DNA of 64,000 nucleotides from Aquibaculum arenosum (GTDB lineage: Bacteria > Pseudomonadota > Alphaproteobacteria > Kiloniellales > DSM-21159): the NCBI RefSeq assembly GCF_029222965.1, contig NZ_JARHUD010000002.1, positions 372,001-436,000 of the forward strand. Reading direction: 5' to 3'. A program made the position numbers and the translations under genes. This document shows, in pieces, positions 9,071 to 17,771 of the stretch; within the stretch, counting starts at the first letter, position 1, and the number at the start of each line of letters is the position of its first letter. The notes under the pieces were generated by a model, which worked only from the letters and a program-made list of their open reading frames with translations, did not search any database and had not been told where the DNA came from.

Positions 9071-10360
9071 ATGCGCTCAACCCTAGCAGAACCTTCCCGC
9101 GACCCGTCGAGCAGCGCCCTGGAGGTGGTGACCTTCGGCTGCCGGCTCAATGCCTATGAGTCCGAGGTGATGCGCCGCCACGCCCAGGCGGCAGGGCTCG
9201 AGCGCGCTGTGATCCTCAATTCCTGCGCCGTGACGGCCGAGGCTGAGCGCCAATTTCGCCAAGCTGTGCGCAAGGCCAGGCGCACACATCCCGACGCCAT
9301 GATCATCGTCACCGGCTGCGCCGTGCAGATCGATCCGGAACGCTACGCCGCCATGCCGGAGGTGGACCGCGTCCTGGGCAATCTCGAGAAGCTCGAAGCC
9401 GGCTCCTTCAATCCCCACGGCGTTCCGCGGGTGGTGGTGGCCGACATCATGGAAGCGCGAGAAACGGCCGGGCACCTGATCGAGGGCTTCGCGGAGAAAA
9501 CCCGTGCATTCATCGAGGTGCAACAGGGCTGTGATCATCGCTGCACCTTCTGCATCATTCCTTACGGGCGTGGCCCCAGCCGCTCAGTGCCGATGGGCGA
9601 GATCGTCGAACAGGTGCGACGCCTCGTGGCCGGCGGCGTGCGCGAAGTGGTCGTGACCGGCGTGGACGTCACCTCCTACGGCAGCGACCTGCCGGGGCAA
9701 CCGAGCCTGGGGCAAATGCTGCGCCGTTTTCTGGCGGCCGTGCCGGAATTGCCGCGCTTGCGCCTTTCTTCGCTCGATCCGGTGGAGATCGACGAGGATC
9801 TCTACCGCCTGCTGGCGGAAGAGCCGCGGCTCATGCCGCACCTGCACCTCTCGGCCCAGGCCGGCGACGACCTGATTCTCAAACGCATGAAGCGCCGGCA
9901 TCTGCGCCGCGATCTCCTGGCCGTCACCGAAAAGGTGCGCCGTCTGCGCCCCGACGTGGTCTTCGGCGCCGATCTGATCGCCGGCTTCCCGACCGAGGAC
10001 GAAAGCATGTTCCGCAACACCCTGAACTTGGTGGAGGATGCCGGCCTGACCTGGCTGCATGTCTTCCCCTATTCCGAACGCCCGGGCACCCCGGCCGCGC
10101 GCATGCCCGCCGTGCCGAAGCCCGAACGCAAGGAGCGCGCCGCCCGTCTGCGCGCCGCCGGAGACGCGGCCGTCGACCGCTTTCTGGAAAGCCGGGTGGG
10201 AAGTCACGCGGAGATCCTGATCGAACAGCCCGGCCTGGGGCGCTGCAGCCATTTCGCACCCGTTGCCCTGGATGGGCCGGTGGGCGAAATCGTCTCGGCG
10301 CGGATCACCTCGCGCACAGATAGCCAGTTGCAAGCGCAGGCAATGGAGTCTGCGGCATGA
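9071..10360 (+). CDS. mtaB: tRNA (t6A37) methylthiotransferase MtaB
   Basis: Radical-SAM enzyme that adds a methylthio group to t6A37 of tRNAs decoding ANN codons. The 429 aa contain an N-terminal UPF0004 domain with three cluster cysteines (C24 in TFGCRLNAYE, C52 and C83). The radical-SAM CxxxCxxC is at C154/C158/C161 (GCDHRCTFC), and a TRAM-like C-terminus follows. The ATG at 9071 fits family length; longer in-frame extension is possible but lies across the divergent ExoD start. The stop overlaps ftsY (ATGA). Confidence 0.92.
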   Translation: MRSTLAEPSRDPSSSALEVVTFGCRLNAYESEVMRRHAQAAGLERAVILNSCAVTAEAERQFRQAVRKARRTHPDAMIIVTGCAVQIDPERYAAMPEVDRVLGNLEKLEAGSFNPHGVPRVVVADIMEARETAGHLIEGFAEKTRAFIEVQQGCDHRCTFCIIPYGRGPSRSVPMGEIVEQVRRLVAGGVREVVVTGVDVTSYGSDLPGQPSLGQMLRRFLAAVPELPRLRLSSLDPVEIDEDLYRLLAEEPRLMPHLHLSAQAGDDLILKRMKRRHLRRDLLAVTEKVRRLRPDVVFGADLIAGFPTEDESMFRNTLNLVEDAGLTWLHVFPYSERPGTPAARMPAVPKPERKERAARLRAAGDAAVDRFLESRVGSHAEILIEQPGLGRCSHFAPVALDGPVGEIVSARITSRTDSQLQAQAMESAA

Positions 10361-11277
10361 GCGGTTGGTTCTCGCGCCTCAAGCAAGGCCTTGCCCGCTC
10401 CTCTTCCCGACTCGGCGAAGGCATCACCGGCATCTTCACCAAGCGCAAGCTCGACGACGCGGCGCTGGAGGAGCTGGAAGAGCTTCTGATCGCCGCCGAC
10501 CTCGGTGTGGCGCCGGCGGCAAAGCTGACGAGCCAACTGGCCCGCACCCGCTTCGGCAAGGATGTGAGCCCGGAAGAGATCCGCGGCGCCCTGGCCGAGG
10601 AAGCGGCCAAGATGCTGGAGCCGGTGGCCCGACCGCTCGAGCCCGATCCGGCGCGCAAGCCGCATGTGGTCCTTGTGGTGGGCGTAAACGGCACCGGCAA
10701 GACGACCACCATCGGCAAGCTTGCCAAGTTCTACCGCGAGCAGGGCTTGAGCGTGGTGCTGGCCGCCGGCGACACCTTCCGCGCCGCGGCCATCGAGCAG
10801 CTTCAGATCTGGGGCAAACGGACCGGCTGTCCAGTTGTCTCCGGCAAGCAAGGCGCCGACGCTGCGGGCCTGGCCTATGACGCCCTGCAGAAAGCGCAGA
10901 GCGAGCGCGCCGACCTGCTGCTGATCGACACCGCCGGCCGGCTGCACAACAAAGAAAACCTGATGGCCGAGTTGCAGAAGATCATCCGCGTGATCCGCAA
11001 GCTCGACCCCGTCGCCCCGCACGACGTCCTCCTGACCCTGGACGCCACCACCGGCCAGAACGCGCTCCAGCAGGTGTCCACCTTCAAGGACCTGGTGCAT
11101 GTCAGCGGCCTGGTGGTAACCAAGTTAGATGGATCTGCACGCGGCGGCGTGCTGGTGGCGCTTGCCGAGAAGTTCGGCTTGCCGGTGCATGCCGTGGGCG
11201 TGGGCGAAGGCGCCGACGACCTGCGACCTTTCGAAGCCAAGGCCTTTGCCCGCGGCTTGATGGGCCTGGACAGCTAG
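10357..11277 (+). CDS. ftsY: Signal recognition particle receptor FtsY
   Basis: SRP receptor GTPase, docking ribosome-SRP complexes to the SecYEG translocon at the inner membrane. The 306-residue protein has an N domain (helical, residues 1 to about 90) and a G domain with the P-loop GVNGTGKT at 109-116, DTAGR, TKLDGSARGG, and the C-terminal PFEAKAFARGL. The long acidic A domain of E. coli FtsY is absent, as in many alphaproteobacteria. It overlaps mtaB by four bases (ATGA). Confidence 0.96.
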   Translation: MSGWFSRLKQGLARSSSRLGEGITGIFTKRKLDDAALEELEELLIAADLGVAPAAKLTSQLARTRFGKDVSPEEIRGALAEEAAKMLEPVARPLEPDPARKPHVVLVVGVNGTGKTTTIGKLAKFYREQGLSVVLAAGDTFRAAAIEQLQIWGKRTGCPVVSGKQGADAAGLAYDALQKAQSERADLLLIDTAGRLHNKENLMAELQKIIRVIRKLDPVAPHDVLLTLDATTGQNALQQVSTFKDLVHVSGLVVTKLDGSARGGVLVALAEKFGLPVHAVGVGEGADDLRPFEAKAFARGLMGLDS

Positions 11278-11280
11278 GCC

Positions 11281-12147
11281 ATGCCGGATCTGGGGGCGAT
11301 GAGCCCGACCTGGGTTCTGCCCCTGGTGCTGCTGGCTGCGGCGCTGCACGCAACCTGGAACGCGCTGGTCAAGGCCGGCGGCGACCGCCTGGCTGTGCAG
11401 GCGCTGGTGATGCTGGCACCTGGTCTCGTGGCGGCGCCCTTCCTGCTGTTCCTGCCCCTTCCGGCCGCAGCCGCCCTGCCCTTTCTCGTCGCGTCCGTCA
11501 TTATCCACATCGCCTACAACGGCCTGCTGGCTGCGGCCTACCAACAGGGAGACCTCTCTCAGGTTTATCCCATCGCCCGCGGCTCCGCGCCGCTGCTGGT
11601 AGCCTTGGGCGGCTGGCTGCTGGCGGGCGAAACCAAGACCCCGGCGGAGATGGCTGCTATAGCAATCGTCAGCCTTGGCATTCTCGGTCTCTCATTGCGG
11701 CGCGGACCGCGCCGAGCTGGTGAGTTGCGCTCCGTCGTCCTGGCGCTGCTCGTCGGACTGTCGATCGCCAGCTATTCCCTGGCCGACGGCCTGGGCGCGC
11801 GCAACGCAGGCTCGACGCTTAGCTACATCGCTTGGCTGTTTTTTCTCGAGGGCACGATTTTCATGGTCATCGTCGCCTATCTCCGGCGCGGGCGTCTCGT
11901 GCATAGCTTTCGCCCGATTCTGCTGCCTGGGATCGGCGGCGGCCTGATGGCGGGTACGGCCTATGCCATTGTCATCTGGGCCATGACCGTGGCGCCCATG
12001 GCGCATGTGGTGGCTTTGCGGGAAACCAGCGTGCTGATGGCCGCTGGCATTGGCGCCTTCATCCTCAAGGAAGGTTTCGGCGCCCATCGCATCACCGCCT
12101 CGGCCCTGGTTGTGACCGGCACTGTTCTGCTGCAGCTCGTGCACTGA
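11281..12147 (+). CDS. DMT-superfamily (EamA) transporter
   Basis: 288 aa with about ten predicted membrane segments arranged as two EamA repeats (LALLAALHATWNAL-type start; ALLVGLSIASYSLADG opening the second half). The substrate is unknown; family members export amino acids or metabolites. It starts three bases after ftsY and probably belongs to that transcript. ATG 11299 is an alternative start. A 9-base inverted repeat (GCCGGAGAG / CTCTCCGGC, 12152-12190) spans the convergent junction with the next gene but has no T-run. Confidence 0.85.
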   Translation: MPDLGAMSPTWVLPLVLLAAALHATWNALVKAGGDRLAVQALVMLAPGLVAAPFLLFLPLPAAAALPFLVASVIIHIAYNGLLAAAYQQGDLSQVYPIARGSAPLLVALGGWLLAGETKTPAEMAAIAIVSLGILGLSLRRGPRRAGELRSVVLALLVGLSIASYSLADGLGARNAGSTLSYIAWLFFLEGTIFMVIVAYLRRGRLVHSFRPILLPGIGGGLMAGTAYAIVIWAMTVAPMAHVVALRETSVLMAAGIGAFILKEGFGAHRITASALVVTGTVLLQLVH

Positions 12148-12160
12148 CGGTGCCGGAGAG

Positions 12161-12835
12161 CTAGGCCACCTCTTCCCCCGCCTCTCCGGCCGGATTCTCC
12201 CGGGTCGGCATGCGCTTGATATGCGGCACCACGTCTCGCGCGAAGACCTGCAGCAGGCGCCGCAGCTCCTCGATTGGCCGCGGATGTTCGTCGACCCGAA
12301 TGTCCCAGAGCGGGTAGTCCTCGCTGTCGACCACATAGAGCGTCGCCGAGCGTTCTCCCTTGAGATCGCCGCCGCCGGCATCGGCACTGGCCAGGGCCTC
12401 TACGAGGCGTTCCGGCAGAGCCTCCGATTCCAACGCCAGAAATCGCTCGCGCGCCCGCTCCAGCACGTTCGCCCCGGCGAGGCGGTTGCCCTGAAAGCTG
12501 TAGCCCTCCCCGGTGATATGACCCGACCAGGCCGGGCAGCCTTCGCCGGTGAAGGCGGCCGCTCGCCCCGCTGCGTCGATCACAGCCACCTGGCGCAGGT
12601 CCATGCGCGGATCGCGCGGCTTCAAGGCCTCGATAACGTCGGGAGCGGGCACGCCTTGCGCCAGCAGCGCCAGACCGTCGATGCCGAGATAGGGATTGAT
12701 CCGCGCCTGGGTCGCCACAGCGCCCACACCGGATTGGGCATGGGTCAGCAATTTGCCGACTGCCGGCATGGCGGTGGCCGCCGCGATGCCGAACTGCCCG
12801 CTGCGCGGACAGCGGGCCACGATGGAGAAGGTCAA
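12161..12835 (-). CDS. DUF1028 family protein (putative Ntn-hydrolase fold)
   Basis: 224 aa beginning MTFSIVARCPRSGQFGIAAAT, the typical start of DUF1028 proteins. Other family segments are TQARINPYLG, AFTGEGCPAW and SFQGNRLAG. The family is predicted to have an Ntn-hydrolase fold, but its substrate is unknown. The start is a TTG, supported by that N-terminal match. TTG overlaps the stop of the upstream DinB-like gene (TTGA), implying translational coupling. Confidence 0.85.
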   Translation of the reverse strand: MTFSIVARCPRSGQFGIAAATAMPAVGKLLTHAQSGVGAVATQARINPYLGIDGLALLAQGVPAPDVIEALKPRDPRMDLRQVAVIDAAGRAAAFTGEGCPAWSGHITGEGYSFQGNRLAGANVLERARERFLALESEALPERLVEALASADAGGGDLKGERSATLYVVDSEDYPLWDIRVDEHPRPIEELRRLLQVFARDVVPHIKRMPTRENPAGEAGEEVA

Positions 12836-13356
12836 GTGGCCGCTCCCGTGCCTGCCAGACCGAGGCCGGTCTCGCGCTGAAAGGTGATGAGATCAAGCCC
12901 CGGCGCATTGCCCGCCATCTGCGTAAGCAGGCAGTGAGCCTGGCCGCGGTGGTGAGTCTGATGATTGAAGAAGTGGGTCAGGGCCGGCGCCAGCGGCTGC
13001 TCGATGTCCTGGGGTTTCGAGATCGTGCGGTAGCGAAAGTTGCCGGCCAGCGCCGTGTCATTCAGGCCGGAAACAAAGTCTTCGATGCGCCGGTCTTCCA
13101 CTTCGCGCGCGGCTGTGAGTTCGGGCAGCGAGTCGAAAAGGATCGCATCCAGCTGCGTCGGCGCAGCGCCCGTGCCGGTAAAACGCTGCATCCAGATCCG
13201 GTCCGCCACCAGCAAATGATTGAGTGTGCCATGCAGCGATCCAAAGAAAGCCCCGGCATTCCGACGATAGGCTTCTTCTGGCAACGCGCCTGCGGCTGCG
13301 TAAATGCGCCGATTGGCCCAGCTGTTGTAGCCGGCCAGCATGACAAACTGCTCCAT
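12832..13356 (-). CDS. DinB-like family protein
   Basis: About 174 aa starting MEQFVMLAGYNSWANRRIY, with the DinB four-helix pattern. Putative metal-binding histidines are in LHGTLNHLLVADRIWM and in the C-terminal HFFNHQTHHRGQ motif (H-x3-H type). DinB-like proteins include thiol transferases and stress proteins; the specific role is unknown. Two consecutive ATGs are present. The second (13356) lies seven bases from GAGGAG and is preferred. The open frame continues upstream to 13944 but without family similarity. Coupled to the DUF1028 gene. Confidence 0.85.
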   Translation of the reverse strand: MEQFVMLAGYNSWANRRIYAAAGALPEEAYRRNAGAFFGSLHGTLNHLLVADRIWMQRFTGTGAAPTQLDAILFDSLPELTAAREVEDRRIEDFVSGLNDTALAGNFRYRTISKPQDIEQPLAPALTHFFNHQTHHRGQAHCLLTQMAGNAPGLDLITFQRETGLGLAGTGAAT

Positions 13357-13626
13357 CATCTCGCTCCTCACCCTTGATCCAGGCCAAGCCCGCCGATCGC
13401 CAGTATGGCGGGCATCGTCGATCCCACCAAGATCATAGCTCCGTGCTGGAGAATGCCGTCTGATGCTATGATCTCGACACCGGTGACTCGTCTGTTGCGT
13501 TGACCCGCAAGAGGACAGTCCCCCTCCTTCGCGCCCGCCAATCAGCCGCAAGATCACCGTTGGATCACCGCAGCCCGGTCTAAGGATAGCAAGCCACAAA
13601 CCGAGGCTGCGGGAGGGCGGAACGAC

Positions 13627-14706
13627 ATGCTGCGCGATGCAACGACGTGGGTGGGCTGGCGAATGGCCGGGCTGGGCATCGGGCTGTCCCGGCGCGCCCT
13701 GCACACCATCAAGTCGAACAAGACCCTCTATGACCTGGCTTATAGTCTGCGCAACAGTCACGAGTTCAGCGATCTCTACGAGCATGAGAAGATGCTGGCC
13801 GACAGCGTGCGCGTGGACAGCTACGCCGAAGCCATCCGACGCCTGATCAAGCCCGGCGACGTCGTGGTCGACCTGGGCACCGGCAGCGGCGTGCTCGCCA
13901 TGCTCGCCGCGCGCCAGGGGGCGAAGGTCTACGCCATCGACCACTCAGACTTCATCTCCCTGGCCGAGGCCAACGCGCGGCGCAACGGCATCGACACCAT
14001 CACTTTTGTCCATGCCAACAGCCGGCAGTTCCGCCCACCGGAGCAGGTTGACGTGCTGTTGCACGAACAAATCGGCGACAATCTCTTCAACGAGAACATG
14101 GTGGACAATTTGCTGGACCTGAAGCGCCGACTACTCAAGCCGGGCGGGCGCATCCTGCCCGGGCGCTTCGAGCTCTACCTGGAGCCGGCCTGTCTCCATC
14201 CGGACTACCGCGTGCCCTTCCTGGAGGAGATCCGCGTCCAGGGGCTGGATTTCAGCCATCTGGCGGAGATCGCCCGCTCCTACCGCTCCCCGCACTACCG
14301 CCGTCGATCCATGGACCGGGCCGACGTGGACTACTTCCTGGGCGAGCCGAGCGCGGCCCTTACGGTGGACCTCAACGAGATCGACGAGGCCGCGGGCCTG
14401 CCGCAACGCATCGCGCTATCGCGGGAGGTGCAGCGACCGGGCCGGCTCGACGGCTTCTATCAGTATTTCGCTGTGGTCTTCGATGAGGGCCTGCGCTTCG
14501 ACACCTCACCCTTCAGCCGCCGAACGCACTGGAGGAATCGCATGTTCCGCGTGCCCCAGCGCAGCGTGGCGATCGGAGAGCGCATCGACTACGAGCTGAC
14601 CCTGAGCGAACTGCGCCTGCACGACAGCTGGGCCGTTACTTTGGCCCAACCGGCGGAAAAGTCTCAGCCCTATTCCGCGCCACAACCCATCCCGGGCGCG
14701 GTCTGA
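13627..14706 (+). CDS. PRMT-like class I SAM-dependent methyltransferase
   Basis: 359 aa with a strong upstream GGGAGGGCGG. It shows the landmarks of protein arginine methyltransferases in order: DLYEHEKMLADSVR at 49-62, SAM motif VDLGTGSG at 81-88, and the double-E loop E147-x8-E156 in HEQIGDNLFNEN with the 9-residue E-to-E distance of PRMT1. A post-I acidic segment AIDHSDF and a THW loop at 300-302 (FDTSPFSRRTHW) are also present. It is therefore a plausible arginine or small-molecule N-methyltransferase with a PRMT beta-barrel. PRMTs are rare in bacteria and the substrate is unknown. Flanking genes give no hint. Confidence 0.8.
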   Translation: MLRDATTWVGWRMAGLGIGLSRRALHTIKSNKTLYDLAYSLRNSHEFSDLYEHEKMLADSVRVDSYAEAIRRLIKPGDVVVDLGTGSGVLAMLAARQGAKVYAIDHSDFISLAEANARRNGIDTITFVHANSRQFRPPEQVDVLLHEQIGDNLFNENMVDNLLDLKRRLLKPGGRILPGRFELYLEPACLHPDYRVPFLEEIRVQGLDFSHLAEIARSYRSPHYRRRSMDRADVDYFLGEPSAALTVDLNEIDEAAGLPQRIALSREVQRPGRLDGFYQYFAVVFDEGLRFDTSPFSRRTHWRNRMFRVPQRSVAIGERIDYELTLSELRLHDSWAVTLAQPAEKSQPYSAPQPIPGAV

Positions 14707-14725
14707 GGCCGAGAGCCAAAACCCA

Positions 14726-15505
14726 TCAGTCCTGCTTGACCGGCACGGTGTAGTTGAGCGCCATGCGGCCGCCGTCGGGGTAGATGGTCTGGCCGGTGAT
14801 GTAGCTGGAGTCTTCGCTGGCCAGGAAGACGGCAACCGAGGCGATCTCGGAGGTCTCGCCGACCCGGCCCATGGGGGTGCGCGAGAGGATGCCCTTCATC
14901 TTCTCCGGATCATTGGCCACGGTGGCAAAGACCTCGGTGCGGATCGAACCCGGGCCGATGCCGTTCACGCGGATGCCCTTGTCGACCAGCGACAGTGCCA
15001 TGGACTTGGTGAGCTGGTTCACCCCGCCCTTGGCGACCACGTAGGGCGTGATCGCCGGGATGGCGAGCACGGCATTGACCGAGGACATGTTGATGATTGT
15101 GCCACCCCGGCCCTGCTTTGCCATCTGGCGTGCCGCCGCCTGGCCGGTCAGGAAGACGCCCTTGAGGTTCACGCGCAGCACGCGGTCGAAATCCTCCTCG
15201 GCAAGGTCGAGGAAATCGCAGGCATGAACGATGCCGGCGTTTGCCACGGCGATGTCCACTCCGCCATAAGCGGCGACCGCGGCTTCGATCAGCTGGTCAA
15301 CCTCAGCCTTGTCGCCGACATCGCAGGCGACGAAGCGCGCCTCGCCACCCTGATCGCGGACCTGCTGCGCTGCGGCTTCACCTCTTTCGCTGTTGATGTC
15401 GGAGAGCACGACCTTGGCGCCTTCGCGCGCAAAAGCCTCGGCGCAGGCGAAACCGATTCCGGCCGCCGCGCCCGTTACCACCGCCACCTTGTCCTTGAGC
15501 CGCAT
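14726..15505 (-). CDS. SDR family NAD(P)-dependent oxidoreductase
   Basis: Classical short-chain dehydrogenase, 259 aa. It has the cofactor motif TGAAAGIG at 12-19, the NAG motif, the catalytic Ser in INMSSVNA, and the catalytic YxxxK in PYVVAKGG. The C-terminus ITGQTIYPDGG is typical of 3-oxoacyl-ACP-reductase-like or glucose-dehydrogenase-like members. The substrate is not determinable. The ATG has an excellent AGGAGG eight bases upstream. It sits downstream of nnr on the same strand. Confidence 0.88.
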   Translation of the reverse strand: MRLKDKVAVVTGAAAGIGFACAEAFAREGAKVVLSDINSERGEAAAQQVRDQGGEARFVACDVGDKAEVDQLIEAAVAAYGGVDIAVANAGIVHACDFLDLAEEDFDRVLRVNLKGVFLTGQAAARQMAKQGRGGTIINMSSVNAVLAIPAITPYVVAKGGVNQLTKSMALSLVDKGIRVNGIGPGSIRTEVFATVANDPEKMKGILSRTPMGRVGETSEIASVAVFLASEDSSYITGQTIYPDGGRMALNYTVPVKQD

Positions 15506-15590
15506 GTGTCACTTCCTCCTGAGTTCGAGCCGGCGGCAAGCTGCCACGCGCCCACCAGAGGCTCAAGCCTGACCACGTACCAGTCAGCGC

Positions 15591-17120
15591 CTAACGATCG
15601 AGCGCCGCTCGAATGGCGGGCAGGCAGTCCGGCAAGTCCTCAGATATCAGGCCCGGGCCAAACTGTTCAGCCGCAGCCCCAAGCAGCCAGGCGCCGGCCG
15701 CCGCGGCCTCGAAAGCCGGCAGGCCCTGAGCCAGGAGGCCAACGATCAGGCCGCTGAGCACATCGCCCGTCCCGGCCGTCGCTAGGAAGGGCGGCGCGTT
15801 CTCCACCAGGGCCGCGCGGCCGTCGGGTGCAGCGATCACGGCGTCCGCACCCTTCAGGAGCACGACGGCACCGCTCTCGCGCGCGGCAGCACTGGCCCGC
15901 TGCAGGCGGTCGCCCTTCAGTGAGGGGAAGAGCCGCGCGAACTCGCCATCATGCGGCGTCAGCACCGCCGGGCCCTTAATGGCGCCGAAGAGGCGTGACG
16001 GCGCGCCGGCAAAGGAACTCAGGGCATCGGCATCGAGCACGCAGGCGCGACCGGTGGCCAACAGCGCTTCCGCCGCCTCGCTGGTCTCCTCCCCCACCCC
16101 AAGGCCAGGCCCGATCAGCAGGGCATTGTAGCGCGGATCCTGCAGGCGGCGCGCCAGGGACCGCGGATCGCTCCCCTGCAGCACGATCAGACTGGGCGAG
16201 CTGAGCTGGTAGACCGCAAGCGCTTCGGACGGAGCGGCAAGGCTTACCAGCCCGGCGCCGACCCGCAGCGCCGCCCGGGCCGCCAGGCGGGCCGCGCCGG
16301 TCATCTCTGCCCCGCCCAGGAGCAAAGCGTGGCCGAAGTGATACTTGTGGCTCTCCGCCGTGCGTTGCGGCCAGTGCTGCAGCCACAGTGGCGGCTGATT
16401 GCGGTGGAGCTGCGGCGCGATGGTTGCGAGCACGCTCTCGGGAATGCCGATGTCGGCCACCACCAGCCGGCCACAGAACTTGCGTCCGGGAAACAACACG
16501 TGCCCCGGCTTGGGGCGGAAGAAGGTCACTGTCACGTTGGCCGGCGCGACCACCTCGCCCAGGACCGTGCCGCTGTCGCCCTGCAGGCCACTGGGCACAT
16601 CGACGGCCAGAACCGGCAGTTTGCGCTCTCTTATCGCTGACAGGGTTTGCGCCGCCATGCCTTCGATCGGACGCGCGAGGCCGGCACCGAACAGCGCATC
16701 CACCACCAGGCCCGCGCCTTCCAGCAGTCCTGGCGCAAGCGTTGCAACGGCCCCCCTCCAGCGGGCGGCATGGTGGGCCGCATCGCCCTTCAGAGCTTCG
16801 CGCGCGCCCAGGAGCCCGAGCCGCACCGGCCAGCCGGCCTCCGCCAGCAGACGGGCCACGACAAAGCCATCTCCACCATTGTTGCCGGGACCGCAGAGCA
16901 CCAGCACATCGCCGCGTATCGTGCCCAGCGGCCAGGCGGCCCGCAGGGCATCGAAGACGGCCCGGCCGGCATTCTCCATCAGGCGCACCCCGGGCACGCC
17001 CGCCGCAGCCGCCGCCTGGTCTGCGCGGTAACAGGCTTCCACGGGCAGGATGGCCAAATCTGAGTTGCGGGTAATGTTCGTGTGCCACGTCACAGTCGCT
17101 GGGTCTCCATGATCGTTCAC
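15591..17120 (-). CDS. nnr: Bifunctional NAD(P)HX epimerase / ADP-dependent NAD(P)HX dehydratase
   Basis: Repairs hydrated NAD(P)H in the cytoplasm. Of about 509 aa, the N-terminal half is the YjeF-N epimerase (VRLMENAGRAV, CGPGNNGGDGFV, VDVPSGLQGDSG). The C-terminal half is the ribokinase-like dehydratase (GHALLLGG, LLIGPGLG, LTPHDGEFARL, TAGTGDVLSG). GTG 17120 was chosen because GGAGG lies six bases upstream; the open frame extends eight codons further. It is divergent from the ECF sigma gene. Confidence 0.93.
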   Translation of the reverse strand: MNDHGDPATVTWHTNITRNSDLAILPVEACYRADQAAAAAGVPGVRLMENAGRAVFDALRAAWPLGTIRGDVLVLCGPGNNGGDGFVVARLLAEAGWPVRLGLLGAREALKGDAAHHAARWRGAVATLAPGLLEGAGLVVDALFGAGLARPIEGMAAQTLSAIRERKLPVLAVDVPSGLQGDSGTVLGEVVAPANVTVTFFRPKPGHVLFPGRKFCGRLVVADIGIPESVLATIAPQLHRNQPPLWLQHWPQRTAESHKYHFGHALLLGGAEMTGAARLAARAALRVGAGLVSLAAPSEALAVYQLSSPSLIVLQGSDPRSLARRLQDPRYNALLIGPGLGVGEETSEAAEALLATGRACVLDADALSSFAGAPSRLFGAIKGPAVLTPHDGEFARLFPSLKGDRLQRASAAARESGAVVLLKGADAVIAAPDGRAALVENAPPFLATAGTGDVLSGLIVGLLAQGLPAFEAAAAGAWLLGAAAEQFGPGLISEDLPDCLPAIRAALDR

Positions 17121-17240
17121 TCCCTGCCTCCAACCTGTGCCCATAGGCTGTACCGCCGAGAGAACACAGAATACTTGCAGGCCTACAGCATTTCGAGCGA
17201 CGATCGCCTTGCCTTCTTAGACCACGCGAGGAGCGGAGCG

Positions 17241-17771
17241 GTGGCCGCAGCGCGACGCCAGCGCATCGAGACCTATCTCGACCGGCTCTATGGCTACGCG
17301 CTCTCTCTGGCACATGACCGGGAGGCGGCGCGAGATCTCGTGCAGGACTGCGTGGTGCGGGCGCTCGGTGCGCGGCGTGTGCCGGAGGACGAAAGCGCAT
17401 ATCGTGCCTGGCTGTTCCGCATCCTGCGCAATCGCTTCCTGGACACCCAGCGCCGTAAGGGCAGGCAGGTTCTTGAGCAGACAGATGACGATGCAAACGC
17501 GGGTTCCACGCCGCCTACCATGGGCGAGCGCCCTCTGATTGACAGCCTCACGGTTCGTCGCGGACTGAGCCGCCTCTCGCCGGCACACCAGGAAATCCTC
17601 GCCTTGATCGATATAGCCGGCTTCAGCTATGCGGAAACGGCAAGTTTGCTGCAGGTGCCGAACGGCACCGTGATGAGTCGCCTGTCTCGCGCCCGCGCGG
17701 CGCTTCTGACAGCCATCGAGGATGACAATGTGATACCGCTGCGCCCCCGCAACGGACGATCGGCGCGATGA
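17241..17771 (+). CDS. ECF-family RNA polymerase sigma factor
   Basis: A 176-aa extracytoplasmic-function sigma factor. Region 2 covers YLDRLYGYALSLAHDREAARDLVQD and AYRAWLFRILRNRFLD. Region 4 covers LSPAHQEILALIDIAGFSYAETASLLQVPNGTVMSRLSRAR. GTG 17241 was chosen because GAGGAG lies seven bases upstream and the length is normal; the frame is open for another 53 codons upstream without similarity. Its stop overlaps the anti-sigma ATG (ATGA). The sulfite dehydrogenase genes follow, suggesting it controls them. Confidence 0.9.
   Translation: MAAARRQRIETYLDRLYGYALSLAHDREAARDLVQDCVVRALGARRVPEDESAYRAWLFRILRNRFLDTQRRKGRQVLEQTDDDANAGSTPPTMGERPLIDSLTVRRGLSRLSPAHQEILALIDIAGFSYAETASLLQVPNGTVMSRLSRARAALLTAIEDDNVIPLRPRNGRSAR

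Noticed and set aside
13357-13944. Upstream extension of the DinB-like gene to 370 aa
   Set aside because: The extra residues have no family similarity, run antisense to the start of the PRMT-like gene, and a good ribosome-binding site marks the shorter start.
15976-17496. 506-aa minus-strand frame overlapping nnr
   Set aside because: Shifted frame of the nnr gene, rich in Arg/Ala/Gly, without family similarity.
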